A stretch of DNA of 20,707 nt from an uncultured Planctomycetota bacterium (GTDB lineage: Bacteria; Planctomycetota; SZUA-567; JAFGNG01). The stretch covers positions 1-20,707 of the forward strand of contig CAMZKK010000248.1 of NCBI GenBank assembly GCA_947311175.1. Reading direction: 5' to 3'. A model generated the notes under the pieces. That model saw only the letters and a list, made by a program, of their open reading frames with translations, did not search any database and was not told the origin of the DNA. Positions 5,860-14,385 of the stretch are shown here, piece by piece (the first letter of the stretch is position 1; every line of letters starts with the position of its first letter). The translations under genes and the position numbers were made by a program.

Positions 5860-6786
5860 TTATATCATTGACAAATTTAAAGAAAAACTTCGCAACACCA
5901 CTTCCGGGGTAACGTTGTTTGATAGCTTTGTCATTGACTCTTCAAGTAATTCTAATTTTTTTAATTCATTTCGCGGAACTTTGCTGTGTCTTAATTCTTT
6001 TCGAAAAATAAGGGTAAGCAATTCAAATAATTTGTTGATATTGTTTCTTGTCTGAAAACCATTTTTTTCCTTAGTGCTTGAGATTAGCCATTCAGACAAG
6101 GATAGTGCATCTGCCGGGCGTAGTCGGGACAAATTATTTTTTAGCCACAGATATTTTTCTTGAAATTCTTTGTCAGAAAATTCTAATGCCTTACCAATAC
6201 TTCCCTCTGCCATTTCCACTGCAATGGCAATTTTGGTTTCATCATTGTGGTCATTCTGATGAAAATATTTTATAATCTCATCGTCAGAAATTCTTGTCAT
6301 TCTTATTATTTGACAACGAGAAATTATAGTTTTTAATAGCCCGTCTATTCCCTCGGCTCGAAGGATTATGTGGGTATTTTGAGGAGGTTCTTCTAAAGTT
6401 TTTAAAAAGCAATTAGCCGAAGAAGTATTCATCTTTGTAGAATTTGGGATAAAACAAACCTTACTGTTTGAGAGGGTTGGTTTTTTATTTATCTCATTAC
6501 AAAGTTCACGCATTTCCCTAACAGAAATTTCATTTTTTTCTTCGATTAAAACGAGATAATCCGGATGATGATTATTTTCAAAGGCACGACAGCTTTTGCA
6601 ATCTCCGCAGGCGGTGGTCTTGCTGCTAAGGCATAAAATTGTTTTGGCAAATGCTTCAATAACGGTTCGTTTTCCAATACCTCTTAATCCGGTAAATATA
6701 TAACTTGAATTGATTCTTCCTTTTTCAATCTGCTGCGTTAAGTTTTCAATTGTTTGTTCGTGAGATATTATTTTAGAAAAGCTCAC
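5860..6786 (-). CDS. holB: DNA polymerase III clamp loader, delta-prime subunit
   Basis: 308 residues, close to the usual HolB length. Domain I has a P-loop-like GLRGIGKRT (33-41) and a four-Cys zinc module, C52, C60, C63 and C66 (ACGDCKSC). KTLEEPPQNTHIIL and the SRC motif (TIISRCQII) are diagnostic of delta-prime/DnaX relatives; the SRC arginine is the trans-acting finger of the clamp loader. A degenerate P-loop and the shorter length argue for HolB rather than DnaX. Translation starts at GTG (6786), with GGAGA nine bases upstream, and overlaps the end of tmk by 14 bases. Location is cytosolic, in the replisome. tmk-holB adjacency is a very common bacterial arrangement and supports both calls. 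Confidence 0.93.
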   Translation of the reverse strand: MSFSKIISHEQTIENLTQQIEKGRINSSYIFTGLRGIGKRTVIEAFAKTILCLSSKTTACGDCKSCRAFENNHHPDYLVLIEEKNEISVREMRELCNEINKKPTLSNSKVCFIPNSTKMNTSSANCFLKTLEEPPQNTHIILRAEGIDGLLKTIISRCQIIRMTRISDDEIIKYFHQNDHNDETKIAIAVEMAEGSIGKALEFSDKEFQEKYLWLKNNLSRLRPADALSLSEWLISSTKEKNGFQTRNNINKLFELLTLIFRKELRHSKVPRNELKKLELLEESMTKLSNNVTPEVVLRSFSLNLSMI

Positions 6787-7399
6787 GTTTTGTTATCTCC
6801 ATAATTTTTTCGTTTAAGTTTTCTATGCTGGCAGTGCCATCAACGATAAAAACATTATTTGTTTCTTGTGCCAACATCAAATATCCTTCTCTAATTTTAT
6901 GGTGAAAATCAAAACCTTTGTTTTCCATCCTGTCCTTTTTGCTACCCACTCGTTTCATCCCGACTTCAGTTGGCACATCAATAACAATTGTAATGTCAGG
7001 GTTTAGTGAATTTGTCGCAAGGGTGGCAATATTTTTTATGTCTTCAATTTTTTCACCACCGGCAATTCCTTGATACGCAATTGTTGACATTATAAATCTA
7101 TCACAAATCACAAATGTCCCTTCATTCAATGCCGGAATAATTACTTCTTCAACAAGCTGAGCCCTCGCAGCCATAAATAGTAAAAGCTCGGTTTTAGTAG
7201 CCATTTCAATAAATTTTGAATCAAGCAAGATATCTCTAACTTTTTCTCCAATTATTGTTCCGCCCGGCTCACGAAGGGTAATTACTTTTTTTCCAAAATC
7301 ATTGAGCATCTCTGCCAATAATTTCACTTGAGTGCTTTTGCCGCCACCGTCAGGGCCTTCAAATACGATTAATTTTCCTCTGGTTGAATTATTAATCAT
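6773..7399 (-). CDS. tmk: Thymidylate kinase (dTMP kinase)
   Basis: 208 residues from the ATG at 7399, a standard Tmk length. An in-frame Met 25 codons upstream lies inside the previous gene and lacks family similarity, so it is rejected. Motifs in order: Walker A GPDGGGKST (15-23), REPGG (43-47), DRF (100-102, the dTMP-binding DR), and a LID region around KKDRMENKGFDFH (154-166). It phosphorylates dTMP to dTDP with ATP, an essential step of DNA precursor synthesis. The ATG lies inside the last codons of the YugP-like gene (8-bp overlap), and its own 3' end overlaps holB by 14 bases, so the three are translated from one message. The divergently encoded YfbR at 8227 also acts on deoxynucleoside monophosphates. 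Confidence 0.95.
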   Translation of the reverse strand: MINNSTRGKLIVFEGPDGGGKSTQVKLLAEMLNDFGKKVITLREPGGTIIGEKVRDILLDSKFIEMATKTELLLFMAARAQLVEEVIIPALNEGTFVICDRFIMSTIAYQGIAGGEKIEDIKNIATLATNSLNPDITIVIDVPTEVGMKRVGSKKDRMENKGFDFHHKIREGYLMLAQETNNVFIVDGTASIENLNEKIMEITKRELF

Positions 7400-8099
7400 C
7401 ACTACCGCCGAGAAGTCCAGTCCGTAGCAAGAAATAAAGAAGTTGGGCAACTGCAGCAATGGTTGCGGCAACATAGGTCATTGCAGCTGCATTAAGGACC
7501 TTGTTTACTCCCTCAATCTCTTCATGTGAATTGATAATTCCGGTTGTTGCAAGGGCAACCTTTGCTCTGCTTGAGGCATTAATTTCTACCGGCAGGGTGA
7601 TTATTTGAAAAAGAACAGTAAAGCTAAAGATAATAATTCCTATTTGGGCTAATCCCATACTATTGATAAACATTCCAAGGAAGATAATTGGCCATGCCAA
7701 CCAAGAACCTATTCCGGCAAGTGGAACAAGTGAAGAACGAAGTCCCAAAAATCCGTAATTTTGGGCATGTTGCAAGGCGTGTCCTGCTTCGTGGCAAGCT
7801 ATTCCAACAGCTGCAACGCTTGAATTGTTATAAACATCGGGTGATAATCTTAAGGTTCTTGTTGTCGGGTCATAGTGATCAGAGAGCCAGCCTTGAGTCA
7901 TCTCAATAGTGCAATCCGTAACTCCTTCTCGGCAAAGCATTTGTCTTGCTGCTTCTGCCCCGGAAATACCACTGGAATTACGAATCTTGCTGTATTTAGA
8001 GAATGCACCCTTGACCTTCATTTGTGCCCACATTGCAAACAACATTGTTGGTCCAATAAGCATCCAGTATAACGGATCAAACATTGCATAAAATCCCAT
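7392..8099 (-). CDS. YugP-like membrane zinc metallopeptidase (COG2738)
   Basis: 235 residues, the typical size of the YugP family. H103-E104-x2-H107 (ACHEAGHALQHA) is the gluzincin zinc motif. E173 in the downstream LPVEINASSRA segment is a plausible third ligand. The N-terminus (residues about 8-26) is a membrane helix, followed by hydrophobic stretches near 126-146, 151-170 and 205-226; the C-terminal AAAMTYVAATIAAVAQLLYFL is characteristic of the family. TQGWLSDHYDPTTRTLRLS matches the conserved region before the active site. It is probably an inner-membrane protease; the substrate is unknown. The ATG has AAAGGAG eight bases upstream. It is the first gene of the tmk-holB unit, with an unrelated function, so the link is probably only shared transcription. 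Confidence 0.88.
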   Translation of the reverse strand: MGFYAMFDPLYWMLIGPTMLFAMWAQMKVKGAFSKYSKIRNSSGISGAEAARQMLCREGVTDCTIEMTQGWLSDHYDPTTRTLRLSPDVYNNSSVAAVGIACHEAGHALQHAQNYGFLGLRSSLVPLAGIGSWLAWPIIFLGMFINSMGLAQIGIIIFSFTVLFQIITLPVEINASSRAKVALATTGIINSHEEIEGVNKVLNAAAMTYVAATIAAVAQLLYFLLRTGLLGGSDD

Positions 8100-8226
8100 G
8101 TGAAACTCCTTTATTTCAATTGTTAAGACTAAACATTATACTCCATCTTTTAAAAAAAACTATAATTATTTGTCATAATTAAGTATGATGCATTCGGTAA
8201 TAATTAATTTTTTTTAAGGAGTAATT
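8100..8226. promoter_or_regulatory. Divergent intergenic promoter region (YugP-tmk-holB versus yfbR)
   Basis: A perfect minus-strand -10 box, TATAAT, lies at 8140-8135, about 36 bases before the YugP-like ATG, but no good -35 is found at normal spacing. A small palindrome TAATTAT-TTGTC-ATAATTA (8163-8181) sits in the middle. AAGGAG (8215-8220) precedes the yfbR ATG. No clear plus-strand -35/-10 pair could be fixed. Confidence 0.4.
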
Positions 8227-8805
8227 ATGAGTCATTTTTTTGCATATCTTTCAAGAATGAAACTTATTCGTCGATGGGGACTTATGCGCAATATTCAGTC
8301 GGAAAACATTCAAGAACATAGTTTAAGAGTGGCAATGATTGCTCATGGGCTAGCAGTGATAAAAAACAAAAAATTTGAGGGAAACCTTAATTCGGAAAGA
8401 GTTGCTTTACTTGCAATGTTCCACGATGCAAATGAGGTTATTACCGGTGACTTGCCAACTCCAATCAAATACTTTAATCCTGAAATCAAAAATTCTTACA
8501 AAGCAATTGAGAACGTTGCGAATAAAAAACTTTTTGATATGTTGCCAGCTGAATTAACTGAAGACTATGATGATGTTTTTTTTAAAAAAGAAAAAGATGC
8601 AGAGCTTTGGTTGTTAATCAAGGCTGCTGATAAAATTTGTGCATACATAAAGTGCATGGAAGAAATAAGTGCGGGCAATTTAGAATTTAAAAAAGCGGAG
8701 CAAGTCCTTAGGGCAAGTATTAGAGAATTTAACTTGCCGGAAGTTGATTATTTTTTAGAAATATATCTTCCAAGTTTTTTGCTTACCCTTGATGAATTGG
8801 GATAA
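8227..8805 (+). CDS. yfbR: HD-domain 5'-deoxynucleotidase, YfbR type
   Basis: 192 residues versus 199 in E. coli YfbR. The signature is complete: RRWGLMRN (15-22) with Arg/Trp of the substrate pocket, H31 (EHS), H66-D67 (FHDANE), E70, D75 in GDLPTPIKY, and D135 in the AADKICAY helix. These are the metal and specificity residues of the family. The enzyme dephosphorylates deoxyribonucleoside 5'-monophosphates (EC 3.1.3.89), helping set dUMP/dTMP pools; cytosolic. AAGGAG sits six bases before the ATG. It diverges from the operon containing tmk, which phosphorylates dTMP, so opposing activities share one intergenic region. The gene downstream, a glycoside hydrolase, is separated by only 35 bases and is unrelated in function. 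Confidence 0.92.
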   Translation: MSHFFAYLSRMKLIRRWGLMRNIQSENIQEHSLRVAMIAHGLAVIKNKKFEGNLNSERVALLAMFHDANEVITGDLPTPIKYFNPEIKNSYKAIENVANKKLFDMLPAELTEDYDDVFFKKEKDAELWLLIKAADKICAYIKCMEEISAGNLEFKKAEQVLRASIREFNLPEVDYFLEIYLPSFLLTLDELG

Positions 8806-8840
8806 TTTAATGCATCGCCATTGTTTGAAAGATTTTTAAT

Positions 8841-10487
8841 TTGAAAAACATTTTACCGGTTATATTTTTTATTGTTTTAGGGCTGTCAGTTATTGCTGTA
8901 TCTGCTGAAAATAATTTTCAGATAATAGCAAAGGCATCTACAGTAAAAAAATTTTCTATTTGGGAATGGGATTTTATAGCCTCAGGGTTAAAGAAAATTA
9001 ATCATGAACAAGCTTTGTTTGACGCAGTTGTAGTAAATCCACTAGGCGAAAAAATTATTGTTCCTGCCTTTTTGAATAATGAAAATTTCAAAAGTTTTTG
9101 GCGGATACGATTTTGTCCAAGAATAATTGGTGATTATCAAGTTCAACTTTTTTTTCGAAAAAATGGAGAAAAAACATTTATCGCAAAAACTTCATTTGCC
9201 TGCTTGCCTTCTAAAAGCAAAGGATTTTTGCAACGGAATCAAGTCTCTCCAAACTATTTAAAATTTTCAAATGGTGAAGGTTTTTTTGCCATTGGCTTTA
9301 ATGTTTGCTGGTCAGATTCTGCCAATAAACTTAATGACTATTTACGGTACCTTGATTTGTTAGAAAAGAATGGCTGCAGTTATACTCGACTGTGGCTTTG
9401 TTCTTGGGGGTTTAATTTAGAAACAGAAAAACCCTATATTTATAATTATAAAGCAGCGATGATGTTAGATACCATTTTAAAAAAAGCGAAAGAAAAGAAT
9501 ATCTATATTAAACTTTGTCTTTTAAATTTTCACGATTTCATTTCCAATTCAAACAAAGGGCCATATTTATCGAAATCAGGACCATGTAAAAATGGGGCTG
9601 ATTTTTTTAAAAAAGAAGAAGCAAAAAATATTTTTAAGGCATTTCTCAGATATGTTGTTGCAAGATATGGTGCACATACCAGTCTTTATGGTTGGGAGCT
9701 ATGGAATGAAATACTTTATACAAATAGCAATCTTTCTCAACAAGGAATGTCTAACGAGAAAGCCATTAAAACTTTATTTGTCCCTTGGACGATAGAAATG
9801 GCAAAAACGTTACGAAGTCTGGATTCATATAAACACTTGATAACGACGAGTATTGGACTAAATGAAAGTTGGGCTGAAATATGGAAAATACCAGAAATAG
9901 ATATTGTGCAATATCATAGCTATCTAAATCACCCGCAAAATAAATCATTACTTGCGGAAGATGATATTCCAAATCTATTTATTAAAATAAAAAAGAAATT
10001 AGATTTTTACAAAAAGCCTTTTTTGATATCTGAATTTGGCTATGCCGGAACCAATGACGATAATCTTTTTAACGATTTAGACAAGGGGGGAATTGCCCTT
10101 CATTCTTCTATTTGGGCAGCTGCTTTTTCTGGTTATTCAGGAACGGCAATGCACTGGTGGTGGGATAATTATATTGACAAAAATCAATTATACTATCACT
10201 TCGCTGCTCTCTCCGGATTTTTTAAAAATTTTAATTGGGATGACAACCTTATTTTTTTTACGAATAATAAGGATAAATATCTGCAGATTATGGGGATTAA
10301 GGGAAATGAAAATATCTATTTATGGTTATCAAATAAACGTTCTAATTGGTTTACAATTTTAAAACAAAAACAACCAATTGAGCCAATAGAGGGATATGCA
10401 TTTACTTTAAAGGGTGATAATTCTTCCACCTATACTATTGAATGGTTTGATACGAAAAAAATAAAATTATTGCTACCAAAATATTAA
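8841..10487 (+). CDS. Exported GH5-like (beta/alpha)8 glycoside hydrolase with DUF5060-like N-terminal domain
   Basis: 548 residues starting at TTG (8841), with GAAAGA about nine bases upstream; no better ATG exists before the signal peptide. Residues 1-22 form a signal peptide ending at AVSA. Residues about 30-125 are a beta-rich domain (FDAVVVNPLGEKIIVPAFL, then IIGDYQVQLFF) resembling DUF5060 modules that precede GH5-like cellulase/mannanase folds. The barrel spans roughly 138-430. The likely acid/base is E290 (YGWELWNEIL) and the nucleophile E398 (FLISEFGY), with W189/H360 also in clan-A-like positions. The last 90 residues form a C-terminal beta domain. It probably acts on a beta-linked polysaccharide outside the cytoplasm; substrate cannot be told. 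Poly-A/T codon bias is stronger than in the neighbours. Confidence 0.8.
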   Translation: MKNILPVIFFIVLGLSVIAVSAENNFQIIAKASTVKKFSIWEWDFIASGLKKINHEQALFDAVVVNPLGEKIIVPAFLNNENFKSFWRIRFCPRIIGDYQVQLFFRKNGEKTFIAKTSFACLPSKSKGFLQRNQVSPNYLKFSNGEGFFAIGFNVCWSDSANKLNDYLRYLDLLEKNGCSYTRLWLCSWGFNLETEKPYIYNYKAAMMLDTILKKAKEKNIYIKLCLLNFHDFISNSNKGPYLSKSGPCKNGADFFKKEEAKNIFKAFLRYVVARYGAHTSLYGWELWNEILYTNSNLSQQGMSNEKAIKTLFVPWTIEMAKTLRSLDSYKHLITTSIGLNESWAEIWKIPEIDIVQYHSYLNHPQNKSLLAEDDIPNLFIKIKKKLDFYKKPFLISEFGYAGTNDDNLFNDLDKGGIALHSSIWAAAFSGYSGTAMHWWWDNYIDKNQLYYHFAALSGFFKNFNWDDNLIFFTNNKDKYLQIMGIKGNENIYLWLSNKRSNWFTILKQKQPIEPIEGYAFTLKGDNSSTYTIEWFDTKKIKLLLPKY

Positions 10488-10738
10488 AAGATATTTCTAA
10501 CATCACAATCAAGGCGCCAACCTTTAAATTAGATATCGCGGCTAAGATTTATAAAAATCATTAAAACGAAAGCTCTAAGTTAAAGCCCTTAGAACTCCCA
10601 ACACAAGCTCCTATTAATCCTAAATTCCAACTGTGGGATTAAAGATTATAAAATAAATTTACACGAAAAGACGCGAACCAAAGTGGGTGGTTAGCCAGCA
10701 AATTCTTTGGATTTTAACAACAGATAGACCATCATCTA
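10488..10738. other. Intergenic region after the glycoside hydrolase gene
   Basis: No gene is visible in this part of the 311-bp gap between convergent transcripts. It holds a weak hairpin TCTAAG/CTTAGA (10574-10579 with 10588-10593) and one diverged copy of the TAAATTCC repeat family (10614-10642). The rest looks like non-coding filler. Confidence 0.5.
10614..10642. repeat. Short palindrome of the CCTAAATTCC repeat family (diverged copy)
   Basis: TTAATCC (10614-10620) pairs with GGATTAA (10636-10642). The interior starts CCTAAATTCC (10619-10628), and the ACTGTGG that follows also occurs in the right-hand palindrome at 4917-4923. A shortened relative of the repeats at 4673-4929 and 5730-5779. 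Confidence 0.45.
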
Positions 10739-10777
10739 AAAGGGGTATGTAAATGAATAGACCTTACATACCCCTTT
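10739..10777. terminator. Bidirectional stem-loop terminator between convergent genes
   Basis: AAAGGGGTATGTAA (10739-10752) and TTACATACCCCTTT (10764-10777) form a perfect 14-bp stem with an 11-base loop. The plus strand continues ACTATATTTTCTTTTTC, and the minus strand exits as TTTAGATG. It lies between the plus-strand glycoside hydrolase and the stop of the minus-strand oxidoreductase at 10799, so it can end both transcripts. Confidence 0.8.
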
Positions 10778-10798
10778 ACTATATTTTCTTTTTCTAAA

Positions 10799-11941
10799 TT
10801 AAATTGATTCCCACTTTTGACTCTTGTGACTACGAATAACTGCTTCGACAATTACATCGGCATTGTGACCATCGGCGAAGGTTGCAAAATCAACCGGACG
10901 ACTGCGGTCTTCAATATGGCGATAAACATTTCTGCAGAAATTCTTAACACAAGTTGGATAGCCTTCATGATGTCCTGCAGGGTAATGAGCATAATCTTTT
11001 ACCTCATCATTCATCAAAACAGAATCTTTGAACATATTTTGGTTTGGTGAATTTCTATTTCCGGTAACAAGTTCATTAGGTCGTTCTTGATCCCACCAAA
11101 TTGCCTTTTCAGTTCCTTCAATTTCAAATACAATATGATTTTTTCTGCCGGCTGAAATATGGGAAATACAAGTCATTCCTTTTGTGCCATCATCAAATCT
11201 AACAAGCACATGACCGTAACCCTCGGTATTGATTTTTACTTTTTCATATTGGTCAGGAGTTAATTCTTTACCGGAGAAGGTTTCAATTTCAACCTTTGGT
11301 TTTTTTCTGTATTCATGCAAGGTTAGTAAATCTGCAAAAACTTCGGTAATTCTTTTTCCGGTAACAAATTGAATTAAATCAAACCAATGTGAACCGATAT
11401 AGCCCATTGCCCTACTTTCGCCAGCCATCTTCGGATCAAGTCGCCAACTCCAATCTGTATCATAAAGCAACCAATCCTGCATATAACAACCTTGAACCGC
11501 AAAGACATTGCCCAGTTCTCCGCTTTTCACCATTGACGCAGCTTGCTGAACCAATGGGTAGTAGCGATAATTAAAATTAACAGCATTAACCAAACCCTTT
11601 TCTTCTGCGAGTTTAACTAATTTTTCAGATTCTTCAGCAGTGGTTGCTAATGGTTTTTCACTAATGACGTGTTTTCCTGCTTCTAAAATTTCGCAATTAA
11701 CTTTGTAATGCATAAAATTAGGGGTGCAGTTATGAATCACATCAATCGAATCATCTGCCAACATATCATGGTAATCACCATAACCCTTCGGGATACACAA
11801 TGCTTCCGCCTTTGCATCAGCAATCTCTTGATTTACTTCCGCAACAGCAACCACCTCTACATTTCCTATTCGGCGTAATGCCTCTAAGTGGGCAGGTCCG
11901 ATATATCCAGTTCCAATTATTCCAGCTTTAAACTTTTTCAT
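10799..11941 (-). CDS. Gfo/Idh/MocA-family NAD(P)-dependent oxidoreductase
   Basis: 380 residues from the ATG at 11941, chosen because AAGGAA precedes it and the Rossmann strand starts at once (MKKFKAGIIGTGYIGPAHL); an ATG ten codons upstream gives no family sequence. GTGYIG (10-15) is the dinucleotide loop and EKPLATT (95-101) the conserved Lys motif. MGYIGSHWFDLIQFVTG (179-195), with H185 and D188, is the substrate/catalytic segment. The family oxidises or reduces sugars, inositols and sugar derivatives. It follows the six-hairpin glycosidase-like gene by 57 bases and is the last gene before the 10739-10777 terminator. The specific sugar cannot be assigned. A second, clearly different member lies at 17347-18366. 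Confidence 0.9.
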   Translation of the reverse strand: MKKFKAGIIGTGYIGPAHLEALRRIGNVEVVAVAEVNQEIADAKAEALCIPKGYGDYHDMLADDSIDVIHNCTPNFMHYKVNCEILEAGKHVISEKPLATTAEESEKLVKLAEEKGLVNAVNFNYRYYPLVQQAASMVKSGELGNVFAVQGCYMQDWLLYDTDWSWRLDPKMAGESRAMGYIGSHWFDLIQFVTGKRITEVFADLLTLHEYRKKPKVEIETFSGKELTPDQYEKVKINTEGYGHVLVRFDDGTKGMTCISHISAGRKNHIVFEIEGTEKAIWWDQERPNELVTGNRNSPNQNMFKDSVLMNDEVKDYAHYPAGHHEGYPTCVKNFCRNVYRHIEDRSRPVDFATFADGHNADVIVEAVIRSHKSQKWESI

Positions 11942-11998
11942 TTTTTGTTTCCTTAAAATTAGTGATTCCATAAATCCAAAAAATTACCATCAATTATT

Positions 11999-14332
11999 TT
12001 AAACTTTAGTATTTTCAATCAATTCAAACACAATTTTTTTCGCACCCTCTTCAACCTTGAAAAGTTCTCCCTCTTGCGAGACAGCTTCGGAAGATTTAAC
12101 AATGAAGTGTTCAGGAATGCAAATCATCTTCGGCAAGCTTCCCTTGTTACAAGTTAGTGTTACCTTGCATATATCTTGATCATTTACTTCAGCCTCTAAA
12201 CTAACCTGTCCGGTTAAGGTATAGAAATTTTTCAAAGAAGTATTTTTGTTTTCTTTTAGCCACAAAAATGGAATTCCTCCAAAAAGGGCAACTTCCTCAT
12301 TGTTTTCAAAATACAATGATTTAATCATCATATCAAGCATTCTGCCATTTCCACTTCCGTTTGGTTGCCATGGAGTATATCCCGGATTTCGCATTGAAAA
12401 CCGCTCTTGCACTTGATGCGTATCTTGAGTCATTCCGTATTTCATATTTGTTTGTGTTGCCAAAAATGCTTTTTTCCATTCTTTACGCCACAAATAACTA
12501 TGTTGCCACATATATTCGGTAAAACCGATATAAAGAACTTCTCTATCCATCCTATTGGTAAATTCACCTTCCATGAGATTATCTTCAAAGTAGTGAAGAT
12601 ACCCATCAAACAACTCAGAGTTAGGGTCAAAACAACCTGCATATGGCATAACCAAGGCACCACTACCATTTTCAAATTTTTCACAAACTTCACCCTCGGC
12701 AAGGGTTTTGTCCGTAATTATTTTTCGCTCAATATAGCCATCCTCACGCCTTAGATATTTCATTACTGTAGCAATATCTTCTCGGTATAATTCAAGCTCC
12801 TTTTTAAATTCAGAGGCATCTTTGTCATCTATTTCAAGCAACATATTCACCCCTTTTTCTAACCCCATAAAGGTATATGAATCAGTAAATGCAGGGAAAT
12901 AACCGGTATCAGCATCAGTTGCACAGCCAAATGGCATTAAACCATAATAAGGTGGACGATTACCATTCTCATCAAGTTTTCTGGTCGCTCGAATCTCACC
13001 AACAATCCAGCTCATCGCTTTTTTGATTTTCGGGAGATATTCATCTAAAAAGGAATCATCTTTTGAGTATTGATAATAATCTGCAGTTACACTAAGGGCA
13101 GCACCTGTCGAATTAATCCACCTTGGACCGGTTGTTCCAATCGCACCTTCGGTGGTGGTAAATTCTCCTTCCGGTGGACAGCCTCCATCTTGCAGACTAA
13201 AGATAAAATCTATTGCCTTTTTAATCGCATCGAAATGCCCTAGTTTAAGCATTGGAGTCAACATACAAAATGCCTCCCATACCCAAACATAATGTCTTTC
13301 ACTACTTCCACCTTGAGTTGGCATCAGTGAATCTACACCTGGGAATTTTATTAATAACTGAAGAGTAGATGTCTGACATTCTTGGAAGATATTTTCCCAA
13401 TTTTTTTCAGGGAAGTTTAAAGTGGTGGTTTCTTTTTTGAATTGTTCCTTAAAACCTTGCAATGCCGCAGAGCTTACACTTTGAGCATTTGCATCATCCA
13501 TAAATGAAATATGTTTTTTCTCAACATCTTCATAATTCACAAGAAGAAAGAGTGAAAATTCTTTTTTCTCTCCTTGTTTAAGTTTTGTTGAGAACTTCAT
13601 TGTATTATCTATTTTCTTTAACTGCATTGAAGGATCAACAAAATAAGGCATATCAACAGTAAAAAGCTTGTTGTATTTGGCATCAGAATTATCAGCATTT
13701 TCGAGCCATTCAAATTTAAAATCTCCACTCTCAATTTTTCCTGTCACTGAGTCATCAAATAATATTTGTTCATCCTTAACCACCACTCTCTTGCAAGATG
13801 TCCATCTGCTATTATTCCAGAAGAAAGGGGCATAGTGATATTCATATATTTCATTTTCCGGAGCAATATTTATCTTGCAAAAAACATTGGCGTCGTGTTC
13901 ACATTCGCCTTCATTTGTTACATTGACCTTAACACACAAAAGCTCTTGTTTTTCGTCAACTTCACAGCAAGAATACTCGAGCTGATAATACAAATCATAG
14001 GCAAAATAGTCAGCTTCAACCACCGGCCAAAGCCCGTCTTTTAGTTTCAAATTTGAACATTTAAAGTCGGGAACAAATGGAGGATTACCAAATGCGAATT
14101 GTGCAACAAAGGTATCTAAGGTAAGTCTTCGATTGGTATCTAAAATTGAAGAAGCAGTTAGATTTGGCAAAATACGTTTTCGACAGACCGTCAATGCAGA
14201 ATCAACATGCACAACATCTGGACTACCTGCCGGTTGAATCGGCAAGTGAACCGTTACCGGAGGTTGGTACTTAAACCCATTATCATTTAGAATACTCATC
14301 CAGCTCTTGTTTTCTATTTCATTAAAATTCAT
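11999..14332 (-). CDS. Large cytoplasmic six-hairpin (alpha/alpha barrel) glycosidase-like protein
   Basis: 777 residues, no signal peptide or membrane segment. Residues about 30-300 look beta-rich, as in the N-terminal super-sandwich of GH63/GH65/GH94-like enzymes. Residues about 310-690 contain helical repeats with sugar-enzyme-like aromatic/acid stretches: GGSSERHYVWVWEAFCML (341-358), QDGGCPPEGEF (381-391), GPRWINSTGAALSVTADYY (402-420), and later YGLMPFG and TDSYTFMGLEKG. The final roughly 70 residues are again beta-rich. E345, E353 and E388/E390 are candidate catalytic acids, but I cannot fix them. It is probably a glycoside hydrolase or related enzyme of unassigned family acting on an imported oligosaccharide. 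The ATG has TAGGAT upstream. A TATAAT with a poor -35 precedes it in the 53-bp gap after the deacetylase gene, so an internal promoter is possible. Confidence 0.65.
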   Translation of the reverse strand: MNFNEIENKSWMSILNDNGFKYQPPVTVHLPIQPAGSPDVVHVDSALTVCRKRILPNLTASSILDTNRRLTLDTFVAQFAFGNPPFVPDFKCSNLKLKDGLWPVVEADYFAYDLYYQLEYSCCEVDEKQELLCVKVNVTNEGECEHDANVFCKINIAPENEIYEYHYAPFFWNNSRWTSCKRVVVKDEQILFDDSVTGKIESGDFKFEWLENADNSDAKYNKLFTVDMPYFVDPSMQLKKIDNTMKFSTKLKQGEKKEFSLFLLVNYEDVEKKHISFMDDANAQSVSSAALQGFKEQFKKETTTLNFPEKNWENIFQECQTSTLQLLIKFPGVDSLMPTQGGSSERHYVWVWEAFCMLTPMLKLGHFDAIKKAIDFIFSLQDGGCPPEGEFTTTEGAIGTTGPRWINSTGAALSVTADYYQYSKDDSFLDEYLPKIKKAMSWIVGEIRATRKLDENGNRPPYYGLMPFGCATDADTGYFPAFTDSYTFMGLEKGVNMLLEIDDKDASEFKKELELYREDIATVMKYLRREDGYIERKIITDKTLAEGEVCEKFENGSGALVMPYAGCFDPNSELFDGYLHYFEDNLMEGEFTNRMDREVLYIGFTEYMWQHSYLWRKEWKKAFLATQTNMKYGMTQDTHQVQERFSMRNPGYTPWQPNGSGNGRMLDMMIKSLYFENNEEVALFGGIPFLWLKENKNTSLKNFYTLTGQVSLEAEVNDQDICKVTLTCNKGSLPKMICIPEHFIVKSSEAVSQEGELFKVEEGAKKIVFELIENTKV

Positions 14333-14385
14333 TTTTATATCCTATATTTTTGTTGTTAAATTATATTTTAGATAAAAATTACAAT

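Noticed and set aside
7400..7474. Longer N-terminus for thymidylate kinase
   Set aside because: It lies wholly inside the YugP-like gene and adds residues foreign to the family; the ATG at 7399 gives the standard length.
12407..12754. 115-codon open frame on the plus strand
   Set aside because: Antisense to the glycosidase-like gene, no recognisable motifs or ribosome binding site.
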